The notes under the pieces are model-generated. The model did not search any database and was not told the DNA's origin. It was given only the letters and a program-made list of their open reading frames with translations. A stretch of DNA of 64,000 bases from 66-474 sp039923855 (GTDB lineage Bacteria; Pseudomonadota; Gammaproteobacteria; Xanthomonadales; Rhodanobacteraceae): positions 20,219-84,218 of the forward strand of contig JBDTBW010000089.1 in assembly GCA_039923855.1 (NCBI GenBank), in the 5' to 3' direction. A program made the position numbers and the translations under genes. Positions 45,382 to 54,164 of this stretch are shown here, one piece after another (within the stretch, counting starts at the first letter, position 1; each line of letters starts with the position of its first letter).

Positions 45382-48249
45382 TCATTCGATCACCGCCGCC
45401 TCGGCCAACTCGCGCAGGTTGTAACGCGAGGCCATCGATTCGCCGTAAGCGCCGGCCTGCGCGATCAGCAGCACGTCGCCTTCTGAACTTTCCGGCAAAC
45501 GGCGATCGGCGCCGAGCACATCGCCGGATTCGCAGATCGGCCCGACGATTTGATAAAGCGTCGTCGCTTCCTCATCGAGCCGCGACAGGTTGACGATTTC
45601 GTGCCAGGCGTCGTACAACGCGGGACGGATCAGTGTGTGCATGCCGGCATCGCAACCAAGGTAATTCAACGCGCCCTTGCGCTTGACCTGCGTCACGCGC
45701 GCCAGCAACACGCCGGATTCCGCGACCAGCCAGCGGCCCGGTTCCAGCCACAATTTGTATTGCGGATAGGCCTGCTTGACGTCGTTCAAAGCGGCATCGA
45801 GCGCGAACAAATCCAATTCCGCTTCACCGGGATGCCCCGGCACGCCCAGGCCACCGCCGATATTGAGAAACGCAACGCTGCCGATTTTTTCGGCGAGACT
45901 CGCGAGCTGACCATACACATCAGGCCAGTGCGACACATCCAGAATTCCGGAACCCAGATGCGCGTGCAGCCCGACGACACGCGTACTGTTTATTTCCGCC
46001 AGCGCGATAAAAGCATCAAGTTGATCCAGCGGCAGGCCAAACTTGCTGCCCACCCCGCCGGTGCGCACCTTGTCGTGATGGCCAAGGCCGCGCCCCAGAT
46101 CCACGCGCAGCATGATCTCGCGTCCCGCGAACAATTCCGGCCAATATTGCAACGGGTGCAGCGCGTCCAGCGTGGTCGGTACGCCGCGTTGATACGCAAG
46201 CTCATAATCCGCGCGCGGCGCGAAGTTGGGTGTGAACAAGCGCGGCGATGTCTGTGCTTCCGCGAGCGCGTCGACCGCGGCGAGTTCACCGGGCGACACG
46301 CATTCGAAGCCGATACCTTCCCGCGCGATCGCGCACAACAACGCCGTATGCGGATTGGCCTTGACCGCGTAGTACATGCGATCGACCGCGCTCAACGCAC
46401 GCAATGCACGCGCGCGCGCGCGCGCAGTGGGCAAGTGATAGACGTAACGCGGCGTGGCGCTGCTTTGATCCCCTCTCCCTTTGGGAGCGGGTGCGCGAAG
46501 CGTGGGTGAGGGTCCCGTCACTTCCTTGCGTCCAATCGTTTTTGACGACTCCCCCTCATCCGCCTTCGGCACCTTCTCCCCCGATGGAAGGAGAAGGGTA
46601 AAGGTTGTACGACCCGATGACGTTTTTGCAATTTCCAACAACCGCTCGCGCTCGCTACGCCACCACGGCTCGCGCGCAGCCACCGGATTCGCTCCGTATA
46701 GCGCCCGCCAACTCGGCCCGAACAGCGCAGCATCGTCGGTGCGCAGCGCGCCGGCTCGGATAAGCAGTTCGTGCAGCCGCGGCAACAAGCCGTCCAGCAT
46801 TTCTTCATCGACGACAAAAGTCAGGTTCAAATTATTGGACGACTGCGAAATCAGGTGCACGCGCTCGCGGCCGAACTCGGCCAGTACGCCGGAAAGCCGA
46901 TGCAGCATCGAGCGCATCCCGCGCCCGACCAGCGTCACCGCCGCGCACGGCGCGATCACTTTCACCCGGCAGATTTTCGCCAAGTCTTCCGCCAGCGCGG
47001 CGAGCGCATCGGAATCGAGCAGATTCTCGCTGGGATCGAGCGACACGGTGACGTTGGTTTCGGCCGAACCGATCAGATCGACCGACAATCCGTGCTGCTT
47101 GAACAGCGCGAACACGTCGGCGAGAAAACCGACCTGCTGCCACATGCCGACGGTTTCCATCGACACCAGCATGATGCCGCGCCGCGAACTTATCGCCTTG
47201 ATGCTCGGCGCCTCCTCGCGCAATTCGGACCCAATGATGGTGCCGTCGAGTTGCGGATGCTGCGTATCCTTGATCCACAACGGCACGCGCGCGTTTCTGA
47301 GTGGGGAGAGACAGCGCGGATGCAGCACCTTGGCGCCGGTGGTCGCGATTTCCTGCGCTTCTTCGTAATCGAGCCGTTGCAATAAGCGCGCGCCGCGAAC
47401 CTGGCGCGGATCGGCGCTGAACATGCCGGCGACATCGGTCCAGATTTCCACCCGCTGCGCGCGCAACACCGCGCCGAAATACGCAGCGGATGTATCCGAA
47501 CCACCGCGTCCGAGCAACACCGTGTTGCCATTCGTATCGCGCGCAATAAATCCCTGGGTGATGAATACGTCGCCGCGCGCGGCTAGCGACGATGCGAAGG
47601 CACGGTCGTGCGTGGCTTCGACTTGCGCTGACAATGCGCGTGAGCGTTCGTTGAGGAACGGCAACTCGCGCGCCCGCAAGACTTCGCGCGCATCGAGCCA
47701 GGTCGTTGCCAAACCGTTTGCGGCCATGAACGCCGCGCCGAGTGCGCTGGACAGCAATTCACCGTGCGCCTGGACTTCCGCTTGCCACTGATAGCCCCTC
47801 TCCCCTCGGGAGAGGGGTTGGGGTGAGGGTCCGGCACCGACGGACTGTTGTGCGGTAACCGGGCCCTCACCCGGCGCATTCGCGCCACCCTCTCCCGAAG
47901 GGAGAGGGATTTCAAATCGGGCAAGTGCCGCTAACGATTCCAGCCACCGCTCCATCGCCTCGACCCGCGCCAGCCGCATCCGCGCAGCGAGTTCTCGATA
48001 CCGCGCGGTCAGTGCCGACAATGCGGAATCGCGTTCGAGCGGCGCGCAGTTACACAGCGCCTTCAACGCATCGGTGATGCCGGCCAATGCCGATACCACC
48101 ACCAGCACACGCGCGCCCTCGGCGCGGCGCGCGGCGGCGAGTTCGAGGATCGTGCGCCAGCGCTCGACACTGGCCACACTCGTCCCGCCGAACTTCAGCA
48201 CGATCCAGGGCGCGTCGAGCGGCAGCGGCGCGTTATCAGACAAGGTCAC
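45382..48249 (-). CDS. lysAC: Bifunctional aspartate kinase / diaminopimelate decarboxylase (LysAC fusion) with two R1 insertions
   Basis: 955-aa fusion. The N-terminal aspartate kinase (KFGGTSV at 19-25, GRGGSDTSAAYFGA, TDVAGMFSADPRQV) is followed by ACT regulatory repeats. The C-terminal PLP diaminopimelate decarboxylase has the lysine site YYAVKANPH, FLNIGGGLGVPG and CESGDVL. It thus catalyses the first and last steps of lysine synthesis. Such fusions characterise Xanthomonadaceae. Two R1 repeats are translated in frame: residues about 115-152 (kinase domain) and 551-593 (linker between the two enzymes). GTG at 48249 gives the best N-terminus. An R4 element lies 2 nt after the stop. Confidence 0.93.
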   Translation of the reverse strand: MTLSDNAPLPLDAPWIVLKFGGTSVASVERWRTILELAAARRAEGARVLVVVSALAGITDALKALCNCAPLERDSALSALTARYRELAARMRLARVEAMERWLESLAALARFEIPLPSGEGGANAPGEGPVTAQQSVGAGPSPQPLSRGERGYQWQAEVQAHGELLSSALGAAFMAANGLATTWLDAREVLRARELPFLNERSRALSAQVEATHDRAFASSLAARGDVFITQGFIARDTNGNTVLLGRGGSDTSAAYFGAVLRAQRVEIWTDVAGMFSADPRQVRGARLLQRLDYEEAQEIATTGAKVLHPRCLSPLRNARVPLWIKDTQHPQLDGTIIGSELREEAPSIKAISSRRGIMLVSMETVGMWQQVGFLADVFALFKQHGLSVDLIGSAETNVTVSLDPSENLLDSDALAALAEDLAKICRVKVIAPCAAVTLVGRGMRSMLHRLSGVLAEFGRERVHLISQSSNNLNLTFVVDEEMLDGLLPRLHELLIRAGALRTDDAALFGPSWRALYGANPVAAREPWWRSERERLLEIAKTSSGRTTFTLLLPSGEKVPKADEGESSKTIGRKEVTGPSPTLRAPAPKGRGDQSSATPRYVYHLPTARARARALRALSAVDRMYYAVKANPHTALLCAIAREGIGFECVSPGELAAVDALAEAQTSPRLFTPNFAPRADYELAYQRGVPTTLDALHPLQYWPELFAGREIMLRVDLGRGLGHHDKVRTGGVGSKFGLPLDQLDAFIALAEINSTRVVGLHAHLGSGILDVSHWPDVYGQLASLAEKIGSVAFLNIGGGLGVPGHPGEAELDLFALDAALNDVKQAYPQYKLWLEPGRWLVAESGVLLARVTQVKRKGALNYLGCDAGMHTLIRPALYDAWHEIVNLSRLDEEATTLYQIVGPICESGDVLGADRRLPESSEGDVLLIAQAGAYGESMASRYNLRELAEAAVIE
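46470..46598. repeat. R1 palindromic repeat inside lysAC (interdomain linker)
   Basis: About 129 bp (43 codons). Left hairpin CCCTCTCCCTTTGGGAGCGGG, then GTGGGTGAGGGTCCCG, a core, CCCCCTCATCCGCC and a right hairpin CCTTCTCCCCCGATGGAAGG. Translated, it supplies LLLPSGEKVPKADEGESS and APAPKGRGD between the kinase and the decarboxylase. Confidence 0.8.
47795..47908. repeat. R1 palindromic repeat inside lysAC (kinase domain)
   Basis: 114 bp (38 codons), the most symmetric R1 copy. Hairpins CCCCTCTCCC-ctc-GGGAGAGGGG and CCCTCTCCC-gaa-GGGAGAGGG flank a GGTGAGGG/CCCTCACC pair. Translated as LPSGEGGANAPGEGPV and SPQPLSRGERG, placed between two helices of the aspartate kinase. Confidence 0.85.
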
Positions 48250-48407
48250 GGAACGGGCTCGGCAGTAGGGCAATACAGCACGCGCCAGTGTTGCTTGCGG
48301 TACGCTAAAACGCAATCACGCGCCGCTGGAATGACGCATGTGGCTCGACAGCCGCGCGTGGCACCGTCATGCTCGCGCGCATCGCAGTGGGCCCGAGCCA
48401 TGCTGGC

Positions 48408-49757
48408 ATGAACGACATCGCTCCCGACCCCGGGACAGCGGCACCGCCGCAACAACCGGTGACCTACGCGCGCCGGTTGGGCGCATGGTCGGCGGCGATG
48501 GTGGTGGTCGGCGGGATCATCGGCTCCGGGATTTTTCTGACGCCCGCAGCGATCGCGCGGCAGACCGGCTCAAGCGCGGAACAACTGATCGCCTGGGCCG
48601 CGGGCGGCGTGCTCGCGCTGATCGGGGCGCTGTGCTACGCGGAACTCGGTACGCGGCGGCCAACGGCGGGCGGCGGCTACGTCAACCTGCGCGAAGCATT
48701 CGGGCTGATCGTCGCGTTTCTTTACGGCTGGAACATGCTGGCGGTGAATTACTCCGGCAGCCTGGCCGCGGTCGCAACGGTGTTCGCCAATTACGCGGCG
48801 GCCGCGTTCGGTTACACGCTGAAGAATCCCGCGCCCTGGGCGGTGGCCGCGATCGTGTTCCTGGCCGGCATCAACTGGTTCGGTATCCGCGCGGGTTCCT
48901 TCGTGCAGAATCTTTTCACCGTCTTGAAGATCGCGGCGCTGGCATTGCTGATCGCGGTGGGTTTGATCCTGCGCGGCGCGCCCACGCCGGCCTCGCCAAC
49001 GCCAGCGTTGAATCCGCTGGCGCTCGGCGGCGTGCTACTGCCGGTGCTGTTCTCTTACGGCGGTTGGGCTTACGCCAACAATATCGCCGGCGAAATCCGC
49101 GATCCGCAACGCAATATCCCGCGCGCGTTGATCTACGGCATGTTGCTGGTGGCGATTCTGTATTTGCTGGCGAACGTCGCCTACCTCGCCGTGCTCGGTC
49201 ACGCCGGACTCGCCGCAAGCCACGCGCCGGCGGCGGACGTGATGCGGCGTGCGCTGGGCGAACCGGGCGCGCGCCTGATCGCGGCCGGCATCGCGATTTC
49301 GACCCTGGGCTTTTGCAACATCTCGCTGATCGGCGCGGCGCGCGTGTTCCAGGTAATGGGCGCGGACGGCGTGTTCTTCCGCGTGGCTGGCCGGCTACAT
49401 CCGCGCTGGCGCACGCCCAATATCGCGCTGCTGATGATCGCCGGCTGGGCGATTGTGCTGGCGCTCTCCGGCACCTTCGATCAATTGCTGAATTATTCCA
49501 CCACCGGCGACTGGCTCGGTTACGCCGCCGTCGTGGCAACCTTGTTCTGGTATCGACGCGCGTCGGTGCAAGAAGCCGTGCCGTTCCGCGTGCCGCTTTT
49601 TCCTTTGCTGCCGATCGTTTTTATCCTCGCGGTGGCGTGGGTATTGATTGCAACGATCTGGAAAAGCCCCTGGGATGCCGGCATGGGCGCGCTGATCACC
49701 ATCGGCGGACTGCCGATTTATTTTGTGTGGCGCTACATCCTGGGGCGGCGCGCATGA
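48408..49757 (+). CDS. APC family amino-acid permease
   Basis: 449-aa inner-membrane transporter with about 12 hydrophobic segments. The first helix motif GGIIGSGIFLTPAAIARQ and the later CYAELGTRRPTAGGGYVNLREAFG are signatures of APC permeases. SYGGWAYANNIAGEIRDPQRNIPRAL is typical of the LAT-like/YkbA-like branch. Substrate unknown, probably amino acids or exchange. ATG at 48408 was chosen (start MNDIAPDPG) because helix 1 follows at normal distance. Confidence 0.88.
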   Translation: MNDIAPDPGTAAPPQQPVTYARRLGAWSAAMVVVGGIIGSGIFLTPAAIARQTGSSAEQLIAWAAGGVLALIGALCYAELGTRRPTAGGGYVNLREAFGLIVAFLYGWNMLAVNYSGSLAAVATVFANYAAAAFGYTLKNPAPWAVAAIVFLAGINWFGIRAGSFVQNLFTVLKIAALALLIAVGLILRGAPTPASPTPALNPLALGGVLLPVLFSYGGWAYANNIAGEIRDPQRNIPRALIYGMLLVAILYLLANVAYLAVLGHAGLAASHAPAADVMRRALGEPGARLIAAGIAISTLGFCNISLIGAARVFQVMGADGVFFRVAGRLHPRWRTPNIALLMIAGWAIVLALSGTFDQLLNYSTTGDWLGYAAVVATLFWYRRASVQEAVPFRVPLFPLLPIVFILAVAWVLIATIWKSPWDAGMGALITIGGLPIYFVWRYILGRRA

Positions 49758-49762
49758 CTTCG

Positions 49763-49970
49763 TCATTCCGGTACTTCGACAAGCTCAGGATAGACCGGCC
49801 TTCGGCCGAGCGGAAATCTAGTGACTTTTCGCAAGTTTGACTTGGTTCCGCTCGCTGCCGCGGGCGGAGTTACTTTCCTTTGGGGGAAAGTAACCATTGC
49901 GCTGGACGCGATGGTCTTGTCGGCATCGTGTACTGCGCGGTAGCTCGCTCGACGACGGCCATCCATGGCC
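49763..49970 (+). repeat. R3 dispersed repeat, copy 2
   Basis: About 208 bp filling the gap between the permease and the molybdenum-enzyme genes. It has the two hairpins CCGCTCGCTGCCGCGGGCGG and GTTACTTTCC/GGAAAGTAAC and ends at GGCCATCCATGGCC. The interior differs from copies 1 and 3. Short open frames here are repeat-derived. Confidence 0.75.
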
Positions 49971-50021
49971 TGGCTCTCTGATCACATTTCGCTTGATATA
50001 CGGCGATGAGACAATCGTGAT

Positions 50022-50549
50022 ATGGCACGCTTCCCACAAATTCCGCCCGGCCACCTGGTAGGCGAACCAACCCGCCCCGGCATCGACGTCACCGTCAACG
50101 GCGAGCGCTTTCGCCACACCGGCGATCCCGCGCTGCCCTTGCTGTGGTATCTGCGCGACGTGTTGCGGTTGACCGGCTGCAAATATGGTTGCGACGATGC
50201 GAGTTGCGGCACGTGCAGCGTGCTGATCGACGGCAAGCTCGCACGCGCCTGCGAGTCGCCAATGTCGCAACTCGCGGGCAGCAAGATCACCACGGTCGAG
50301 GGACTGGCGGACGCGAACGGCAACTTGCATCCGCTGCAACAGGCGTGGATCGACGAGGACGCGATCCTGTGCGGTTATTGCCAGCCAGGGATGCTGATCG
50401 CCGCGCTCGATCTGCTGATGCGCAAGCCGAGCCCAACCGACGACGATATCGACACGATCGGCAATCTGTGCCGCTGCGGCAGCTATCCGCGCGTGCGCCG
50501 CGCGGTCAAGCGCGCCGCCATCGTGATGACCAAGGATGCGCACAAGTGA
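50022..50549 (+). CDS. 2Fe-2S subunit of a molybdenum hydroxylase (IorA-like)
   Basis: 175-aa electron-transfer subunit of the xanthine-oxidase family. The plant-type cluster uses Cys57, Cys62, Cys65 and Cys77 (YGCDDASCGTC and ARACESP) and the second cluster uses Cys117, Cys120, Cys150 and Cys152 (LCGYCQPGM and NLCRCGSYPR). Two subunits without a separate FAD subunit match the isoquinoline 1-oxidoreductase/aldehyde-dehydrogenase group that donates electrons to a cytochrome. The stop overlaps the GTG of the large subunit by 2 nt (GTGA), so the two are translationally coupled. Confidence 0.9.
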   Translation: MARFPQIPPGHLVGEPTRPGIDVTVNGERFRHTGDPALPLLWYLRDVLRLTGCKYGCDDASCGTCSVLIDGKLARACESPMSQLAGSKITTVEGLADANGNLHPLQQAWIDEDAILCGYCQPGMLIAALDLLMRKPSPTDDDIDTIGNLCRCGSYPRVRRAVKRAAIVMTKDAHK

Positions 50550-52795
50550 GCCGCGCGCTCGACGCCGAGCGCCGGCGTTTTCTCAAAGTGCTCGGCACTG
50601 CATCCGGCGCGCTGATCGTCGGCGTTCCGTTGCGCGCGTTGGCCGATACGCCGGACGAATTGCTCGGTCAGGTTGTCCTGCAACTCAGTACCTACGTGCG
50701 CATCGAAGCCGATGGAACCATCGCGATCGGTGCGCGCGATCCGGAGATCGGCCAGGGCATCCGTACCAGCGAAGCGCGCATCGTCGCCGAGGAAATGGAC
50801 GCGGACTGGCTGCGCGTGCGCGTGTTGCCGTTGGCATTGGGTGTGACCGACGACGGCAACGGCGAACCGAATTGGACACTCGGCCATCAGGAAGCCCGCG
50901 GCAGCACCGGCGTACCGGCCGCATGGAACGATTTGCGCGACGTCGGCGCAGCGGCGCGCGCGCTGCTGGTGCAAGCCGCCGCGCAACGCTTCGGTGTAGC
51001 TGCGTCGAGTCTGCGCACGAACTTGAGCCAGGTGATCACGGCCGACGGACGCAAACTCGACTACGGCGACCTGGCGGCCGACGCGTCGTTGTTGCCGGCG
51101 CCGCAACGCGTCGTGTTGAAGGATTCTTCGCGTTTTCGGCTGATCGGGCAGGATGCCGGCGATGTCGATGCGCGCGATATTGTCACCGGTGCGCAGCGTT
51201 ACGCGATCGATCAGTGGTTCGCCGGCACGCTGGTCGCGGTGATCGCGCGCTGCCCCTATCCCGGCGGCTCGCTCAAAAAGCTCGACAATACGCAAACGCG
51301 CGCGATAAAGGGCGTCGAACAGGTATTGGTGTTGCCGAGACCGAATCCCGCGTTGCCGCTGGGCACGCGCCCGCTCGCCGCGGGCGTCGCGGTGCTGGCC
51401 GCCGACACCTGGACGGCATTGCGTGCGCGCGACGCGCTGGTCATTGAGTGGAACACGGGTAAGCAAATCGCACTCGGCGACGATGCATTGGCCGCGCCAC
51501 TCGATGCGCGTTTCGATAGCGCGCCGACCACGATGGTACGCAACGACGGCGATGTCGATCATGCGCGCAGACTCGCGCACCGCGCGGTGCAGGCACGCTA
51601 TGAAATCGCGACCGTCGCGCACGCCGAGCTCGAACCGCCCAATTGCCTGGCGCGCATCGAAGACGACCGCGCGCGGATCGTCGCGCCTTTGCAGAATCCA
51701 CGCGGCGCATTCGACGTCGTGCGTCGGTTGACCGGGCTGCTGCCGTCGCAGATCGACGTGCAACTGCCGCGCAGCGGCGGTGGCTTCGGACGCAGACTGG
51801 ACAACGATCATGTCGCCGAAGCGGTGTTGCTGGCGAAAGCCGCGCGCAAGCCTGTGAAGCTGATCTGGACACAGGCCGATGCCTTTGCGCACGATTGCTA
51901 TCGCCCGTTCGTGGTGCACGATCTCACCGCCTCGCTCGATCGCAAGAACACCATCACCGGTTGGCGTCAGCGCATCGCCAGTACCTCGAGATTGGTGGGA
52001 CGCGGCGAGCCCGCCGATCGCTTGTGGTTGTCGGAGGTGCATCCGGATGATCTCCCCGCCGGATTGATCCCGAACCTGCAGCGCGAATGGTTCGCGCTGG
52101 ATTCGGCGCTGCCGCGCGGCAACTGGCGCGCAGGCGCGCACGGCGTCAATGCGTTCGCGATGCAGGTTTTTCTGGATGAAATCGCGCACGCGACCAAACA
52201 GGATCCGCTGCAATTGCGTCTGGATTTGCTCGGCGTCCCGCAGCAACTGCCGTATCGCGGCCATGGTGGCCCGGTGCTGGACACAGGGCGCCTCGCCGGG
52301 GTGTTGAAACTCGCCGCCGACGCGATTGGATGGACGAAGGCAAGGCGCGACGGGCATGGAATCGGCCTCGCCTTCCACTTCACCTACGGCGGCTATGTCG
52401 CGCACGCGCTGGAAGTCTCCGTCACCGTCGGCAAACTCACGATCCATGATGCGGTCGTTGCGGCGGATCTGGGGCGTATCGTCAATCCGCTGGGCGCGCG
52501 CGCCGCGCTGGTCGGCGCGACGCTGGATGGTTTATCGACAGCGCTCGATCTGTCGATCACAGTCAAGAACGGCCGCATCGAACAGCAGGGATTCCACGAA
52601 TATCCACTGGCGACGATGGCGCAATTGCCGCGCGACGTCCAGGTCATCCTGGTGCCGGCGCAGACAACACCCGCCGGCGCGTTCGAAATGGGTTTGCCGT
52701 CCGCGGCACCCGCACTCGCCAACGCGATCTTCGCGGCGACCACGGTGCGCGTGCGCAAGCTGCCGATCCTTCCCGAGTTGATGCGGCTGCTATGA
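50546..52795 (+). CDS. Molybdopterin-binding large subunit (IorB-like), Tat-exported
   Basis: 749 aa starting at GTG 50546. The N-terminal RRRFLKVLGTASGALIVG is a twin-arginine-type signal, so the enzyme is likely periplasmic. The molybdenum-hydroxylase fold is recognisable (GARDPEIGQGIRTSEARIVAEEM, RSGGGFGRRLDNDHVAEAVLLAK, HAELEPPNCLARIE). The usual GVGE active-site context near the C-terminus reads AFEMG (Glu at 714), keeping the glutamate but not the glycine-rich context. The substrate is unknown (aldehydes or N-heterocycles are typical). modABC at 60-62 kb would supply molybdate. Confidence 0.87.
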   Translation: MSRALDAERRRFLKVLGTASGALIVGVPLRALADTPDELLGQVVLQLSTYVRIEADGTIAIGARDPEIGQGIRTSEARIVAEEMDADWLRVRVLPLALGVTDDGNGEPNWTLGHQEARGSTGVPAAWNDLRDVGAAARALLVQAAAQRFGVAASSLRTNLSQVITADGRKLDYGDLAADASLLPAPQRVVLKDSSRFRLIGQDAGDVDARDIVTGAQRYAIDQWFAGTLVAVIARCPYPGGSLKKLDNTQTRAIKGVEQVLVLPRPNPALPLGTRPLAAGVAVLAADTWTALRARDALVIEWNTGKQIALGDDALAAPLDARFDSAPTTMVRNDGDVDHARRLAHRAVQARYEIATVAHAELEPPNCLARIEDDRARIVAPLQNPRGAFDVVRRLTGLLPSQIDVQLPRSGGGFGRRLDNDHVAEAVLLAKAARKPVKLIWTQADAFAHDCYRPFVVHDLTASLDRKNTITGWRQRIASTSRLVGRGEPADRLWLSEVHPDDLPAGLIPNLQREWFALDSALPRGNWRAGAHGVNAFAMQVFLDEIAHATKQDPLQLRLDLLGVPQQLPYRGHGGPVLDTGRLAGVLKLAADAIGWTKARRDGHGIGLAFHFTYGGYVAHALEVSVTVGKLTIHDAVVAADLGRIVNPLGARAALVGATLDGLSTALDLSITVKNGRIEQQGFHEYPLATMAQLPRDVQVILVPAQTTPAGAFEMGLPSAAPALANAIFAATTVRVRKLPILPELMRLL

Positions 52796-52827
52796 CCACG
52801 CAGCCAGCCAAAATCAGCAAACCGCAG

Positions 52828-53112
52828 GCCATGGATAGCCGTCAACGAAGTGAGCTTGGCGCGCTGTATGCGATGCCACAGCGACGACGCCGAGCGCGCG
52901 AGCAAGGCGCGCATGTTCGACTACATGGGCGTAGGAGTTCGCGCCGGCGCGCGCGCGGCAAGGAGCAAGGGTAGTCGAGCCGACACGACGTCGGCGAGAC
53001 CATCGCGTCCCAGCGCAATGGCTTTGGTTACTTTCCCCGAAAGGAAAGTAACTCCGCTCGCGGCAGCGAGCGGAACCCAAAGCAATCTTGCGAAATAAAA
53101 GCGCGCAAGTGA
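52828..53112 (-). repeat. R3 dispersed repeat, copy 3 (fills a 320-bp gap)
   Basis: About 285 bp in reverse orientation, beginning GGCCATGGATAGCCG and ending with TTACTTTCC/GGAAAGTAA and CCGCTCGCGGCAGCGAGCGG hairpins, then CTTGCG and TCAC. The interior has extra GC-rich sequence absent from copy 2. No credible gene lies in this gap. Confidence 0.75.
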
Positions 53113-53115
53113 CGA

Positions 53116-54006
53116 TCACGAACCACTGTGCGCGGGCGCGGGCCGTGCAACCGGCTTCGCCGACGACGGCGCGGCGGGCACGGTTACTTTCTTGCCTGTC
53201 AGCGATTGCGCCGGCGGCATCGACAGTCGGATATCGTCGTCGTTCTTCGGTGGTGGGGGCGGCGGCTCAAGGCCGCAACCGGCGGCAAGCACAAGCGGCG
53301 ACACCGCGCACTTGATCTTGAGGCCGCCGGGCAGGCGGATGGTTTTCTCCTTGGTGGTCGCCTGTGCAGCGCGGCGGAACGCCCGCGCGCCGATGCTCTC
53401 GCCATCCGGCGCCCAATCCTTGTCGAATTGGGTGGCGTGATACGGCAGCGGCGTGGTGTGTTTCATCAAGCCCGGTTCTTGCGGCTGGGGCACGGCGTAA
53501 TCGGATGTCGCAGCAACGCTCGACGACGGCGGCAGCAGGACCTGACCCTGACGCCCATACAGCCGCGGCGCAGCGGGCTGGGTCTCGCCGATGGTGGCGG
53601 TGATGCTGTTCGGGTGACGCGGTTCAACGCGCATCCGACGCGGCGATGTCTCGCGCGTGCGCACCGGCGGCAGCTCGATCGCCGGCGGCGGTGGCGCGGC
53701 GGCCGATACCGTTTGCGGCGTTTCGTACAACGTCACCTGAATCGCGGATTCCGGCGCGTGTTCTTCCGGAGGCGCGACCAGACGCGGGCGCATCTCGAAC
53801 TTCAGTAGCACGATCACGACGATATGAAAAATAATCGCGATGAACAGCGCGAAACTGATCCGGCCGCGTTCGCGCGGCGGCTCGCGCCAGCGCAATTCGC
53901 GCAGAAAAGCATTGCCAAAACGGTCGAAAGGCTCGCTCTGGACGTCCTCGCCGGGCGCCCAGACATGATGTTCGGCGGGGATTTCGCGTGCCTGGTTCTC
54001 GGGCAT
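53116..54006 (-). CDS. Single-pass proline-rich membrane protein, TonB-like topology, unknown
   Basis: 296 aa. A short cytoplasmic tail is followed by one transmembrane helix (ISFALFIAIIFHIVVIVLLKF, about 49-70), then a Pro-rich periplasmic stretch with ETPQTVSAAAPPPP and RTRETSPRRMRVEPRHPNS. A C-terminal domain has LPYHATQFDKDWAPDGESIGARAF, KTIRLPGGLKIKCAVSPLVLAAGCG and a short PPPPPP run. The topology recalls TonB, but the C-terminal TonB fold is not evident. It is divergent from the EF-G2 gene. Not assignable to a known family by eye. Confidence 0.75.
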   Translation of the reverse strand: MPENQAREIPAEHHVWAPGEDVQSEPFDRFGNAFLRELRWREPPRERGRISFALFIAIIFHIVVIVLLKFEMRPRLVAPPEEHAPESAIQVTLYETPQTVSAAAPPPPAIELPPVRTRETSPRRMRVEPRHPNSITATIGETQPAAPRLYGRQGQVLLPPSSSVAATSDYAVPQPQEPGLMKHTTPLPYHATQFDKDWAPDGESIGARAFRRAAQATTKEKTIRLPGGLKIKCAVSPLVLAAGCGLEPPPPPPKNDDDIRLSMPPAQSLTGKKVTVPAAPSSAKPVARPAPAHSGS

Positions 54007-54164
54007 GGCCTCGGGTACGCGGAAAGACGCCGGCAGTGTAGGCCAGCGTCAATCTGACCGCATCCCATGGCGCGAGTTCCACCGGCCGCGCCGCGAGGCT
54101 TGACCGCGGGCCGTCGCGAGGCAACGCTATAGGATTGCGTCTCGCACCGCCGAGGAAAACTGCC

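Noticed and set aside
46470..47908. R1 pairs as a possible CRISPR array
   Set aside because: Copies are far apart, palindromic, of differing length and inside a coding gene; no regular spacers or cas genes.
50483..52447. 654-aa open frame opposite the molybdenum enzyme large subunit
   Set aside because: Antisense shadow; low-complexity Arg/Gln/Ala composition.
52850..53098. Small open frames in R3 (and similar ones at 13868 and 49763)
   Set aside because: They are translations of a dispersed repeat; the same Arg/Ala-rich peptides recur only because the DNA repeats.
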